DNA of 64,000 nucleotides from assembly GCA_965208065.1 (NCBI GenBank), contig OZ242313.1:1736001-1800000 (forward strand), read 5' to 3'. The notes beneath the pieces were generated by a model. The model was not told the DNA's origin and did not search any database. It was given only the letters and a program-made list of their open reading frames with translations. The first letter of the stretch is position 1; the number at the start of each line of letters is the position of its first letter. Positions 21,865 to 30,826 of the stretch are shown here, piece by piece. This DNA is from Bin103 sp002238925 (GTDB lineage: Bacteria; Spirochaetota; Spirochaetia; SZUA-6; Bin103). The position numbers and the translations under genes were made by a program.

Positions 21865-23268
21865 TTATGCGGGAGCCGGTGCGGCTTCGGCTGGTGTCGT
21901 TCGCGGCCTCGGCAGGCCGTCCGGGCGGGCGGCGAGGTGGTCGTCGGGGAGGTGCCCGGTGACGGTGACGGGGTGCCACTCCCCCGGCTTGGGCGGGCAG
22001 ACGGCAGTGGTTGGGAACTGGATGCGGAGGTAGGACTCGCCGTAGCCGGTGGCGAGGGCGCCGTCCACCTGCTCGACGAGGACGCGCTGCCGCCGGCCGG
22101 TGAGGCACTGCGCCAGCCGGCGCCGTCCGGCGGCGGCCAGCGCGCGTATGGCGGCGCTGCGCTCGGCCTTGACCGGCTCCGGCACCGCGCCGGGCAGGCG
22201 GGCGGCACGGGTGCCCTCGCGCGGCGAGTAGCGAAAGGTGTGGATGTGGCCGAAGCCGACGGTCTCGCAGACCGCCGCGGTGCGAGCGAAGTCGGCTTCG
22301 GTTTCGCCCGGGAAGCCGACCATGACGTCGGTGGTGAAGTGAGCCGGCACCCCGCGCCTGCTCCAGACGGTTCGGATGCGGTCGACCAGATCGAGGTAGC
22401 GGTCCACGTCGTACTCGCGGCGCATGCGCAGCAGGACGCGGTCGGAGCCGCTCTGCAGGCACAGGTGCAGGTGCGGGCACAGGCGCTCGTGGCCGGTGAG
22501 CTCGATAAATCGGTCGTCCAGCGGATCGGGTTCGAGCGAGGAAACGCGCACCCGGTAATCGCCGGGCAGGTCCAGCAGCTCTTCGAGCAGGCGGCTGAAA
22601 CACCACTCGCCCCACCGGTAGCGGCCGATGTTGACCCCGGTGAGCACCAGTTCGCGGTGGCCCTCGTCGAGCAGGCGGCGCGCCTCGTCGAGGATGTCGC
22701 CGGCGGGCCGGCTCTGCGCGCGGCCGCGTACCGCGGGGATGATGCAGAAGGTGCAGAAGTTGTCGCAGCCGTCCTGGATCTTGATGGTGGCGCGGGTGTG
22801 CAGCGGCTGGGCGCCGGGCCGGTAGCCGAACGGATCGGCCGGCAGGTCCGCCGGGTCGGCCAATTCGCCGGCCAAGTGAGCCTCTACCAGGTCGAAGATT
22901 CCGCTCTTGCGGTCGTTGTCGACGGCGTAGTCCACGCCGGGCAGGTCACATGCTACGCCGCCGTGGGCGGTCACGTAGCAACCGGTGGCCACTACCAGGG
23001 GGCGCTTCCGGTCGCCGGCGCCGGGGTCTGTCGAACCGGTTGCCGTGGTACGCGGACCGGCCCCGCCGCGCGCTGCCCGGTATACGGCATTGCGCGACTT
23101 GCGGTCGGCCTGGCCGGTTACGGTGCAGGTGTTGACCACCAACACGTCGGCCGGCTCGGTGGTCGGGACCACGCGGTAACCGGCCGCGACGAAGCGGGCG
23201 GCCAGCGCGTCGCTCTCGGCGATGTTGAGCCGGCAGCCAAGATTGGTGAAGGCAATGGCGGGCGCCAT
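21865..23268 (-). CDS. mtaB: tRNA t6A37 methylthiotransferase MtaB
   Basis: A radical-SAM methylthiotransferase of 467 residues that adds a methylthio group to t6A37 of tRNAs reading ANN codons. The N-terminal MTTase domain supplies three cluster cysteines (FTNLGCRLN, VVNTCTVTGQADRKSR, VATGCYVT). The radical-SAM cluster motif is IQDGCDNFCTFCIIP (CxxxCxxC). The LTGVNIGRYRWG segment and the TDVMVGFPGETEADF motif identify the MtaB branch rather than MiaB or RimO. A C-terminal TRAM-like region follows. The 177 bases between its stop and the binding-protein start hold no recognisable gene. Confidence 0.93.
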   Translation of the reverse strand: MAPAIAFTNLGCRLNIAESDALAARFVAAGYRVVPTTEPADVLVVNTCTVTGQADRKSRNAVYRAARGGAGPRTTATGSTDPGAGDRKRPLVVATGCYVTAHGGVACDLPGVDYAVDNDRKSGIFDLVEAHLAGELADPADLPADPFGYRPGAQPLHTRATIKIQDGCDNFCTFCIIPAVRGRAQSRPAGDILDEARRLLDEGHRELVLTGVNIGRYRWGEWCFSRLLEELLDLPGDYRVRVSSLEPDPLDDRFIELTGHERLCPHLHLCLQSGSDRVLLRMRREYDVDRYLDLVDRIRTVWSRRGVPAHFTTDVMVGFPGETEADFARTAAVCETVGFGHIHTFRYSPREGTRAARLPGAVPEPVKAERSAAIRALAAAGRRRLAQCLTGRRQRVLVEQVDGALATGYGESYLRIQFPTTAVCPPKPGEWHPVTVTGHLPDDHLAARPDGLPRPRTTPAEAAPAPA

Positions 23269-23298
23269 AACGCGGAGGTGCGTGGTGGAACGGTCAGG

Positions 23299-24561
23299 TC
23301 AGGCGCTGCGGCCGGCCAGGGCCGGCTCACGGCCTTCCTGCACGTAGTGGCCGAAGAAGTGGCCGATCCTGGCCGTCATGTCGGCGAGCTGGTCGGCGTG
23401 CGGCAGAGACACCATCCGGAAGTGGTCGGGTCGGGCCCAGTTGAACGCGGTACCGTGCATGATCAGCACCTTCTCCTGCTCCAGCAAGTCCAGAACCATG
23501 CGTTCGTCGTCCACCACGCCGAAGCGGCGGGTGTCGATCTTCGGGAACAGGTAGAACGCGCCCTGCGGCCTGGTGCAGGAGATGCCGGGAATGGCGTTGA
23601 TCGCCTCGTACAGCGTGTCGCGCTGCACCGCCAGGCGGCCGCCCGGGGCGGTGAGCTCATTGATGCTCTGGGAGCCGTCGAGCGAGGTCTCAATGGCGAG
23701 CTGCGCCGGCATGTTGGCGCACAGCCGCATCGCCGACAGGACGCCGAGGCCTTCGATGTAGCCAAGCGCCTGGTGCCTGGCGCCGCTGAGCATCAGCCAG
23801 CCGGAGCGAAAGCCGGGAACGCGGTAGGTCTTGGAAAGCCCGTTGAACGTGCCGATGAGGATGTCGTCCGCCAGCGTTGCCAGCGGCGTGTGCCGGACCC
23901 CGTCGTAGAGGATCTTGTCGTAGATCTCGTCGGCGAACAGGACCAGCTGGTGCTCGCGGGCGAGCGCCACGATCCGCTCCAGACAGTCGCGCGGATACAC
24001 CGCCCCGGTCGGGTTGTTGGGATTGATTACCACGATCGCCCTGGTGCGGGAGGTGATCTTGGCGCCGATGTCGGCCAGGTCGGGCGCCCAGTCCGACTGC
24101 TCGTCGCACAGGTAGTGCACCGGGCGCCCGCCCGCCAGGTTGGCCGCCGCGGTCCACAGCGGGTAGTCGGGAGCCGGGATCAGCACCTCGTCGCCGTCGT
24201 TGAGCAGCCCCTGCAGCGCCATGGTGATGAGTTCGCTGACCCCGTTGCCGAGGAAGATGTCTTCGGTCTGCACGCCCGGCACGCCGAGAGTCCGGTAGTG
24301 CCGCATGATCGCTTCGCGGGCGGCGAGCAGGCCCTGCGAGTCGCCGTAGCCCTGCCCCTCGGCGATGTTCACCGCCACGTCGTGCAGGATCTCCGCGGGC
24401 GCCTCGAAGCCCCACTTGGCCGGATCGCCGATGTTCAGCTTGGCGACCTGAAACCCTTCCTCTTCAAGGCGCTGCGCCGCGGCCAGCACCGGACCGCGAA
24501 TGTCGTAGCACACGTGTTCGAGCTTGTCGGACTTCCTGATCTGCGGCTTCCTGATCTGCAT
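23299..24561 (-). CDS. alaA: Alanine aminotransferase AlaA-like
   Basis: A 420-residue PLP enzyme strikingly similar to E. coli AlaA, the glutamate-pyruvate aminotransferase. Diagnostic matches from memory are KLEHVCYDIRGPVL at the N-terminus, FLGNGVSELITMALQ, PAPDYPLWTAA, VVINPNNPTGAVYP, FADEIYDKILYD, and the Schiff-base lysine in FNGLSKTYRVPGFRSGW. The C-terminus has VLIMHGTAFNWARPDHFR. It lies 30 bases upstream of mtaB and may share its transcript. With gltBD it supports glutamate-alanine exchange. Confidence 0.93.
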   Translation of the reverse strand: MQIRKPQIRKSDKLEHVCYDIRGPVLAAAQRLEEEGFQVAKLNIGDPAKWGFEAPAEILHDVAVNIAEGQGYGDSQGLLAAREAIMRHYRTLGVPGVQTEDIFLGNGVSELITMALQGLLNDGDEVLIPAPDYPLWTAAANLAGGRPVHYLCDEQSDWAPDLADIGAKITSRTRAIVVINPNNPTGAVYPRDCLERIVALAREHQLVLFADEIYDKILYDGVRHTPLATLADDILIGTFNGLSKTYRVPGFRSGWLMLSGARHQALGYIEGLGVLSAMRLCANMPAQLAIETSLDGSQSINELTAPGGRLAVQRDTLYEAINAIPGISCTRPQGAFYLFPKIDTRRFGVVDDERMVLDLLEQEKVLIMHGTAFNWARPDHFRMVSLPHADQLADMTARIGHFFGHYVQEGREPALAGRSA

Positions 24562-24642
24562 TGTCTCGGATCCTTCCTGTGCTTTGGAAGGCCAAATAAT
24601 AACGCTATGCCCGCGCTCCGGGCTACCGCCGGGTTATCCTGA

Positions 24643-25398
24643 CTACTGCAGGCCGACTTCGGCGGAGGTGTCGCGCTGGCAGGTGGGGCGGATGGTGAGC
24701 TCCGGGATCAGGGTGCGCTGCGGCAGATCGGCTACCAGGACGATCGCCCGCGCCACGTCCTCGGACGCGACCATGGTGGCGCGAGCTTCGGGGCTAGGGT
24801 GCACGGGCCGGTGCTCGATGATCGGGGTGTCGACCTCGCCGGGGATGATGACGCTGGCGCGCAGTCCGCTGTTCCTGAACTCGGTGTTCAGATACCGGGT
24901 GAAGTTGATCACGCCTGCCTTGGCGGCGGAGTAGGACGGGCCGCCGAGCAGGCTGCCGCCGACGCCGGCCAACGAGGCAACATTGATGATGGTGCCCGCG
25001 CCAGCGGCCTGCATGGCGGGCATCACCGCCTGAGTGCAGTAGATGGTGCCCGCCAGGTTGGAGTCGACGGTGGCGCGGATATCCTCGGGCATGGTGGTGA
25101 GCAGCATGCGGTGGGCCGACGAATGGCCGGCGTTGTTCACCAGCACGTCGATCCGTCCCCAGGCGGCCAGCACCTCGGCGGCCATGCGCAGCACCGCTTC
25201 GCGGTCCGCCACGTCGAGGCTCACCACCAGCGCCGTGCCGCCCTGCCGCTCGATTTCGCCGCGCACGGCCGTGAGCTTGCTCTCGGTGCGCCCCACTACC
25301 GCCACCCGCGCCCCCTGCGCCGCCATCATCAGCGCGGCCGCCCGGCCAATCCCGCTCCCCCCGCCGGTAACGATGCAAACATTGTCCCTCATCCCCAT
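24643..25398 (-). CDS. SDR family oxidoreductase
   Basis: A 251-residue short-chain dehydrogenase/reductase. The NAD(P)-binding motif is VTGGGSGIGRAAAL, the structural motif is VLVNNAGHSS, the catalytic Ser is in INVASLAG and the YxxxK pair is in PSYSAAKAGVINF. A late VIIPGEVDTPIIE segment is typical of classical SDRs. The substrate is unknown. It reads in the same direction as alaA with an 81-base gap, so operon membership is possible. Confidence 0.92.
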   Translation of the reverse strand: MGMRDNVCIVTGGGSGIGRAAALMMAAQGARVAVVGRTESKLTAVRGEIERQGGTALVVSLDVADREAVLRMAAEVLAAWGRIDVLVNNAGHSSAHRMLLTTMPEDIRATVDSNLAGTIYCTQAVMPAMQAAGAGTIINVASLAGVGGSLLGGPSYSAAKAGVINFTRYLNTEFRNSGLRASVIIPGEVDTPIIEHRPVHPSPEARATMVASEDVARAIVLVADLPQRTLIPELTIRPTCQRDTSAEVGLQ

Positions 25399-25840
25399 AC
25401 CCGCAACCTAACACAGGCCCGGCGAGTCCCGCAGGTCCGATTCTCCCGAACGCACGGCGATGTTGTTCGTTGCGTCACGTGCTCATCCGATCACGAGGGA
25501 GTCTGATTCGACGTCTCCCGCCGGCAGGCGGTGCAGGGGGCGCACCCATATCCATGGAAGCACCGGTTGGTCACGACGCGGACCGCTATGATCTGCAGAG
25601 CACAGCCGGGTCCGGGCTAACCCTGGCGTAGACGTCCCAGAGGACGAGGTGAAGCGGGCGCTGGACACTCTGGAGTCACCCTGGCCGCGGCGGGAAGAGG
25701 TCATGCTACGGCACTGGTTCGAGGACGAGAAGCTCACCGGCGCCACGCTCTCGCAGTTCCTCATCGAGCAGATCGCAGGCACCGGCCTGGAGCCAGTAGA
25801 ACCTCCGGAGCCGCGGGCCGGTGGCGCGGTAGCCGCCTGG
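25399..25840. other. Intergenic stretch with a possible gene fragment
   Basis: No convincing intact gene lies in these 442 bases. On the plus strand, from about 25592 to 25815, a stop-free stretch reads EVKRALDTLESPWPRREEVM then LRHWFEDEKLTGATLSQFLI. It looks like real protein sequence, but no good start precedes it and it runs into the antisense of the M48 protease gene. It may be the remnant of a degraded gene. I do not recognise its family. Confidence 0.3.
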
Positions 25841-26722
25841 TCAGAGGGCGCGAATGGGGATGGTGCGGATGCGGGTGGGGGGCGCGGGGCGGGGGCCGGC
25901 GAGGGCGAGGAGGCGGGCTACGCGCTCGCGGGTCGGGGGGTGGCTGTCGGTGAGCCGGCCCTGCGCAGGGGCGGGGCGGTAGCCGAACATCAGTTCCCAC
26001 CAGGTGCGGCGGCGCTGCTCCAGGGAGACGAGGGCCGATGCCAGGCTGCCCGGGTCGCCGCTGATGTAAGCGGCCGTCCGGTCGGCGTTGAATTCGCGCG
26101 AACGGGCCAGGGCCATCTGCAATAGGCCGCTCAGGGTGGGAGCCGCGAGCATCAGCAGCGCAACAGGCAACGGCACGCTGATCGCGCCGACGGCGAGCGC
26201 GGGCAGGGCGAACAGCAGTCCGATGCCGCCGAACACGGCAAGCGCGCCGGTGAAGCGGCGCATGATGCCGGCCAGGCTGGCCAGCCAGATGTCGTTGGCC
26301 TGGATGTGGGCGATCTCGTGCGCCAGCACGCCGCGCACCTCGCGCCGGCCGAGCGACTGCATGAGGGTGTCGGTCACCGCCACGGCGGCGTCGTCGCGCG
26401 TGCCCATGGTCAGGGCGTTGGGCTGCGGTGCACGCAGCAGAAACAGGGCCGGGGTGGGCAGGCCGGCGCGTGCGGCCAGCTCGGCGACCTGCCCGTACAG
26501 CCATGGTGCCCGGCGCGCGTCAAGAGGAATGGCGCCGAGGTGCAGCATGTTGGCGGCGGCCGACCCGCGGGGAAGTGAGCCGATCAGCAGCGCCGCGCCG
26601 ATGCCGAGTGCGATCAACAGCCCGGTGAGGCCGAGCAGGGAGTAGCCGACGCCGATCAGCAGCGTCGCCATGGCCAGCAGATAGGCGCCGGCAGCGAGCC
26701 GGGCGGTAATGGAAGGTCTCAC
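25841..26722 (-). CDS. htpX: HtpX-like M48 membrane zinc metalloprotease
   Basis: A 293-residue inner-membrane protease of the HtpX family, which degrades misfolded membrane proteins in the heat/envelope stress response. Two N-terminal hydrophobic helices (AGAYLLAMATLLIGVGYSLL and the following Leu/Gly stretch) precede the zinc site HEIAHIQAND (HExxH). Two further hydrophobic segments and the third zinc ligand in EFNADRTAAYISG follow. The Pro/Arg-rich C-terminal tail is unusual. A GTG start at 26722 is chosen because GGAG lies eight bases upstream; the upstream extension shows no family similarity. Divergent from the dehydrogenase gene. Confidence 0.88.
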   Translation of the reverse strand: MRPSITARLAAGAYLLAMATLLIGVGYSLLGLTGLLIALGIGAALLIGSLPRGSAAANMLHLGAIPLDARRAPWLYGQVAELAARAGLPTPALFLLRAPQPNALTMGTRDDAAVAVTDTLMQSLGRREVRGVLAHEIAHIQANDIWLASLAGIMRRFTGALAVFGGIGLLFALPALAVGAISVPLPVALLMLAAPTLSGLLQMALARSREFNADRTAAYISGDPGSLASALVSLEQRRRTWWELMFGYRPAPAQGRLTDSHPPTRERVARLLALAGPRPAPPTRIRTIPIRAL

Positions 26723-26973
26723 GGTTGCGTTCTCCTGCCGACCAACATGCAAACTCCGTGCCACCAGGAGATCAGAGGCCAGCGAGCGTGTTTCATGGCC
26801 CTTGCGGCGCTTGTTCGGTTGCGACGCCGAGCGGCTTGCTTCTCGCCGCAACGGCAGCGAGAAGAAATGATCCAACATCGTGTGAAGCCGCATGGCGGGT
26901 GGTTCAGCTTGACCAGGACGCGGTGCGTGACGCTCATTGCCTCATGCTGCTTGCCGAACCGCTTCCGCAGCGC

Positions 26974-28668
26974 ATGCGCGCCTGGCAGATCAAGGGCACG
27001 GGATTCGACCACTTCGGCGCCGGCGGCGCGCCCGACGAGATTCCGTTCCCGGACTTCGGGGAGGATGACGTGGTGGCGCGGGTGGACGCGGTCGGCGTCT
27101 GCTACTCGGACGCCAAGCTGGTGCGCGCGGGCGCCGGCCACGCTCGGCTGCGCGGCCGCGACCTGGCGGCACAGCCGGTGACGCCGGGACACGAGGTAAC
27201 GCTGACGGTGGTCGCCGTCGGGGAGCGCCGCCGCGGCCAGGTGCGGCTGGGCGGGCGCTACATCCTGCAGCCGGATGTCTACTACCGCGGACGGACGCTG
27301 GCGGTGGGTTACCAGCTTGCCGGCGCGCTGGCCGAGTACGTGGTGCTGGGCAACGAAGTGCTGGACGGCGACGAGGGCTGCTACCTGGTGCCGCTGCCGG
27401 ATGAGGTGGGCGCCGTGGAGGGGGCGTTGATCGAGCCGTGGACGTGCGTGGTGGCGGCGTACCAGATCGCCGCCCGCACCCACCTGCGCAGCGGCGGAAT
27501 GTTGCGGATCCACGGGTTTGCCGACCAGCCGCGGCTCGACCTTGCCGGGGTGCGGTTCGGCGCCGTCCCGGACCGGCTCGGCGTGCCGCTGCCGCCGGCC
27601 GAGCCGGATGCTCCGCCGCCGCGCGAGGTGGAGGCCGGCGGTCTGGACGGCGCCAACCGGGCCGCGGTGGAGGCGTGGTGCGCGCGACTGGGCATCCCGC
27701 TGGCGTGCCGGGACGAGCCGCTGCCGCGCGGCGCCGACGACGTGGTGATAGCCGGCACGCCGCCGGGCGACCGGTGGATGGCGCGGTTGTTCGCGGATCT
27801 GCCCCGCCACGCCGTAGTCAGCATACACGCCGCCGGCGGCGAACGGCTCCGCTTGGCGTGCGACATCGGCCGCATCCACTACCAGGGTATACGCGTGGTG
27901 GGCCGCGGCGACGGGAGCGTGGCGCAGGCTTACGCGGGCGCGGCGCGCGAGGGCCTGGCGCCAGGCGGGAGGGCATGGTTCGTGGGCGGTGGCGGCCCGA
28001 TGGGCCAGATGCACGTGCTGCTCGCCCTGTCGCAACCGCAGCCGCCGAAAACGGTGCTGGTTACCGACTTGTCCGCGCGGCGGTTGGCGGCGCTCGGCGA
28101 GCGCGTTGCGGCACTCGGACTGCCGGTGCCCGACCTGCTGCAGGTCGGCGGCGAGGGCGGTTCCCTGGAGCAGAAGCTGTCCGGCCTCGCCGCCGACGGG
28201 TTCGACGACATCGTGCTGCTGGCGCCTTCCGCCGCGGCGGCGGAACAGGCGGCGCCGTGGCTGCGAGCCGGCGGATACCTGAACGTGTTTGCCGGCGTGG
28301 CAGAGGGCAGCATGGCGCGCTTTCCGCTGCACCTGATCGCTGGCGGCGGTGTGCGCGTGGCAGGTACCACCGGGTCGCCGCTCGCGGTCACCGAGCAAAC
28401 CCTGGCACGGGTAGCGGATGGCACGCTGCACACGGCGTCGGTGCTCGGCGCGCTCGCCGACCTCGATCACGGCGGCGCGGCGGTGCAAGCGGTGGCGGCG
28501 GGGCGCATTACCGGCAAGGTGGTGGTGTTGCCGTTTGCCCGCGGTCTCGGTTTCAGCACGCTCGACGAGCTGGCCACCGAGCGCCCCGAGTGGCGCCGGG
28601 CCCTGGGCGGCGGATGTCGCTGGACCGCCGCGGCAGAGGAACTGTGCCGGGCCGCGTCCGGCTACTAG
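26974..28668 (+). CDS. Zinc-type medium-chain dehydrogenase (MDR) with long insert
   Basis: A medium-chain dehydrogenase/reductase of about 564 residues. The catalytic domain shows GVCYSDAKLV, TPGHEVTLTVVAVG and ALAEYVVLGNEV, with IEPWTCVVAAYQI as the link. About 150 unusual residues follow, before a Rossmann-like segment VGGGGPMGQMHVLLALSQP and a C-terminal catalytic half (GRITGKVVVLPF). Typical members are 340-420 residues, so the middle insert is notable. It most resembles the sorbitol/sorbose-phosphate group of MDRs, but the substrate is not certain. The start is ambiguous: MRAWQIKG at 26974 is family-like and 26944 is also possible. It converges with the next gene and shares a CTAG stop. 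Confidence 0.75.
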   Translation: MRAWQIKGTGFDHFGAGGAPDEIPFPDFGEDDVVARVDAVGVCYSDAKLVRAGAGHARLRGRDLAAQPVTPGHEVTLTVVAVGERRRGQVRLGGRYILQPDVYYRGRTLAVGYQLAGALAEYVVLGNEVLDGDEGCYLVPLPDEVGAVEGALIEPWTCVVAAYQIAARTHLRSGGMLRIHGFADQPRLDLAGVRFGAVPDRLGVPLPPAEPDAPPPREVEAGGLDGANRAAVEAWCARLGIPLACRDEPLPRGADDVVIAGTPPGDRWMARLFADLPRHAVVSIHAAGGERLRLACDIGRIHYQGIRVVGRGDGSVAQAYAGAAREGLAPGGRAWFVGGGGPMGQMHVLLALSQPQPPKTVLVTDLSARRLAALGERVAALGLPVPDLLQVGGEGGSLEQKLSGLAADGFDDIVLLAPSAAAAEQAAPWLRAGGYLNVFAGVAEGSMARFPLHLIAGGGVRVAGTTGSPLAVTEQTLARVADGTLHTASVLGALADLDHGGAAVQAVAAGRITGKVVVLPFARGLGFSTLDELATERPEWRRALGGGCRWTAAAEELCRAASGY

Positions 28669-29132
28669 GCCGGCGGCGACGGTCCCGAGTCGGCGGACGG
28701 CTCGTCCTCGCCGGGCGGCGCGGCGTCAGGAGCGCCAGGGGCGGATCCGGTGCAGCCGGCGGCCGGGCAGGAGCCTTCCTCGTAGCGGGCGGTGGCGCCG
28801 GCGTCGATGCCGATGGTAATGCGCGCCGGCAGGCGGCGGCCGCAGTACTGGCAGTGGGTCGGAAACGCCGTGAGCTTGTTCCGCAATAGGTAGACCGCCC
28901 CCGCGGCCGCGGCAATCGGCAGCACGCCGGTCCAATCGGGTGCGCTGATGCGCAGCAGGAACAGCACCGCGATCCACATGCCGAGCACCAGGCCGGCCCC
29001 GAGCATGGTGACGGTGCGGCGCGCGGCGTTCGGCGAGCCGGTGCCGGGACGGGTCAGGCCGCGCTGGAACTGGCTGAGCAGCAGTATGGCGATCAGCACG
29101 AAGGGCAGGTATTGAGAGAGCTTGGCAAGCAT
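28665..29132 (-). CDS. Small membrane protein with zinc-ribbon-like segment, unknown function
   Basis: A 155-residue protein starting at MLAKLSQYLPFVLIA with a strong AGGAGGA site upstream. An N-terminal membrane helix, a second and third hydrophobic segment (TMLGAGLVLGMWIAVLFLL and GVLPIAAAAGAVYLL) and a CxxC pair in HCQYCGRRLPARI are visible. Two further cysteines (SCPAAGC) and a Pro/Ala/Asp-rich tail follow, suggesting a metal-binding or disulfide element. It lies 16 bases after the glycosyltransferase stop, so they are probably co-transcribed. I do not recognise the family. Confidence 0.75.
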   Translation of the reverse strand: MLAKLSQYLPFVLIAILLLSQFQRGLTRPGTGSPNAARRTVTMLGAGLVLGMWIAVLFLLRISAPDWTGVLPIAAAAGAVYLLRNKLTAFPTHCQYCGRRLPARITIGIDAGATARYEEGSCPAAGCTGSAPGAPDAAPPGEDEPSADSGPSPPA

Positions 29133-29148
29133 CGGTTGTCCTCCTGGA

Positions 29149-30738
29149 TCAACTCTCCATGAGCAGCCGCAGTGCGGCAGGTTTGGCGAACGCGCGCTGC
29201 ACGGCGGCGGGGTCGATGTCGGGGTTGGCGGCGCCGGAGCCTGCAGCAAACAGCGGCGCGAGCAGGGCGGCGGCGCGCCGGGCGAACGCCGCCTCGCCGA
29301 ACGCCGCCTCGATGGGCTTATCGCGGTCGGGAAGCGGCCGATGCGGCAGCGCCTGCACGGTGTCGAGCAACACGGCGTTGGCCTGGCGCAACTCGCGCGC
29401 CACGCCGGGGTCGCCGCAGCGCCGCAGCAGGGCGTCCTGCTGCGCGGTGCCGAGGTAAGAGAAGTCTACCGTGTCGCCGGACAGGATGGCGTCGAGTCCG
29501 GCGCGCAGGCGTGCGCCGGCGTCCTCCGGGAGCAGGCGCGCGGCGCGCTCCGCGGCCGGTTCGTAGGCGGCGCGCAGGGTGTCCCGTTCGGCGCGCGCCA
29601 ACGGACAGTGCACGGCGTCGTAGACGGCGGCCGGGTAGCCGTCGAGCATTCCCCGCAAGTCGTCGAGTACCGGCAGCCGGCGGGCCAGCAGGGGACGCCG
29701 CCACTGCAGGGCGTTGACGAATTGGAAACCGAAGCCCTCCTCCACCGACGGCGATACGATTAGGTGGGCCGCGGCCAGCAGGTCGTCGAAACTCAGCCCG
29801 AGCGCGTCCAGCCGTTCGCCGACACCGTACAGGCCGGGGATGGCGCCGTCGGCAAACAGCCGCTCGACTGCGCGCGCATACGGAGTCTCGGCGGCGGACG
29901 AGGCGGGCAGGGTAACCACCAGGTTGGCGCCGGCGAGCCGTGCCAGCAGGCCCGCTTCCAGCACGTTCTTGCGGCGCCGCGCGCGCACCGGGTAGAGCCA
30001 CAGGGGCCGTTCGGAATCGAACGCGCCGGACCCGGCCGAGGGACCGGCTGCACCGGCTGCACTGGCCGCGGCCAACCTGGCGCGCGCCGCCCGCGCCGTT
30101 GCCGCGGCGGGCGCCGGTACCGAAGCGGCCGGCCGCACCGGGTTGCCGAGCAGCGCGATGCGGTCCTCCGGGCAGCCGGCGCCGGTCAACGCGTCATGGT
30201 CGCGCCGGTTCAGCACCGCGTAGCGGACGTTGTCTCCGGCCGGGTAGGCGGATGCGGGCACCTCTCGCCGCAGGCGCATCAGGTTCGCCGGCCGCGCGTT
30301 CTCCGGGAAGTCGTGAATCTGCAGAATCATCGGTTGTCCGGCGGCGGCGGCCAGCAGCACCGCCCCCGTGAAGCACGTGTTCTTGGCCAGGTGATGGTTG
30401 TGGACCCACCACACCCCGTCCCCGAAACGCCGCCCGAGCAGGTCGGCAAGTTGGCGCTGACCGGCCGCCGTGGCGGGCGCATCGTCGTACCCTGCGGCGT
30501 CGAGCCGGCAGCGTTCGACCGGTGCGCCGAGGCCCCCGTCGTCCGCACCACCGGCCACCACGACCAGCCGCTCCAGGGCAGGCAACAGGTCACGGTGGGC
30601 GAGCAGGGCGCGGGCGCCGTCGCGGATTACCGTGGTGACCCCGCCGGGCAGCAGGTGATAGTGGAAAACGTACAGATGCAAACCGGGCGCCTTCGCGCCG
30701 ATGGTATCAGTTTGATCGCAGACTCGCAGGGGGCGCAC
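29149..30738 (-). CDS. Glycosyltransferase family 4-like protein
   Basis: A 529-residue GT-B-type protein. Its N-terminal half contains LHLYVFHYHLLPGGVTTVI, VWWVHNHHLAKNTCFTGAVL, LQIHDFPENARPANLMRLR and YAVLNRRDHDALTGAG. The C-terminal half has the nucleotide-sugar region WLYPVRARRRKNVLEAG and the donor-site signature LIVSPSVEEGFGFQFVNALQ (family motif with Glu and Gly residues). This resembles GT4-type sugar transferases; sugar and acceptor are unknown. A GTG at 30738 gives the longest reading. The extra first 19 residues look unrelated, and a TTG at 30681 (LHLYVFH) may be the true start. It is upstream of and probably co-transcribed with the small membrane protein gene. Confidence 0.78.
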   Translation of the reverse strand: MRPLRVCDQTDTIGAKAPGLHLYVFHYHLLPGGVTTVIRDGARALLAHRDLLPALERLVVVAGGADDGGLGAPVERCRLDAAGYDDAPATAAGQRQLADLLGRRFGDGVWWVHNHHLAKNTCFTGAVLLAAAAGQPMILQIHDFPENARPANLMRLRREVPASAYPAGDNVRYAVLNRRDHDALTGAGCPEDRIALLGNPVRPAASVPAPAAATARAARARLAAASAAGAAGPSAGSGAFDSERPLWLYPVRARRRKNVLEAGLLARLAGANLVVTLPASSAAETPYARAVERLFADGAIPGLYGVGERLDALGLSFDDLLAAAHLIVSPSVEEGFGFQFVNALQWRRPLLARRLPVLDDLRGMLDGYPAAVYDAVHCPLARAERDTLRAAYEPAAERAARLLPEDAGARLRAGLDAILSGDTVDFSYLGTAQQDALLRRCGDPGVARELRQANAVLLDTVQALPHRPLPDRDKPIEAAFGEAAFARRAAALLAPLFAAGSGAANPDIDPAAVQRAFAKPAALRLLMES

Positions 30739-30790
30739 AGCCGCCGGCGCCGCGGACCGGCCGCGGTGGGCGCCGGATGCGCCGACCGGG

Positions 30791-30826
30791 CTAACTCGGC
30801 AAACTCCGCTAACTCGACTAACTCGG
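30791..30826. repeat. 9-bp degenerate tandem repeat
   Basis: Four consecutive 9-bp units, CTAACTCGG, CAAACTCCG, CTAACTCGA and CTAACTCGG, straddle the stop codon of the antiporter gene at 30818. Both outer units are identical and the middle two differ by one to three bases. It may simply be slippage in a non-essential tail. Confidence 0.75.
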
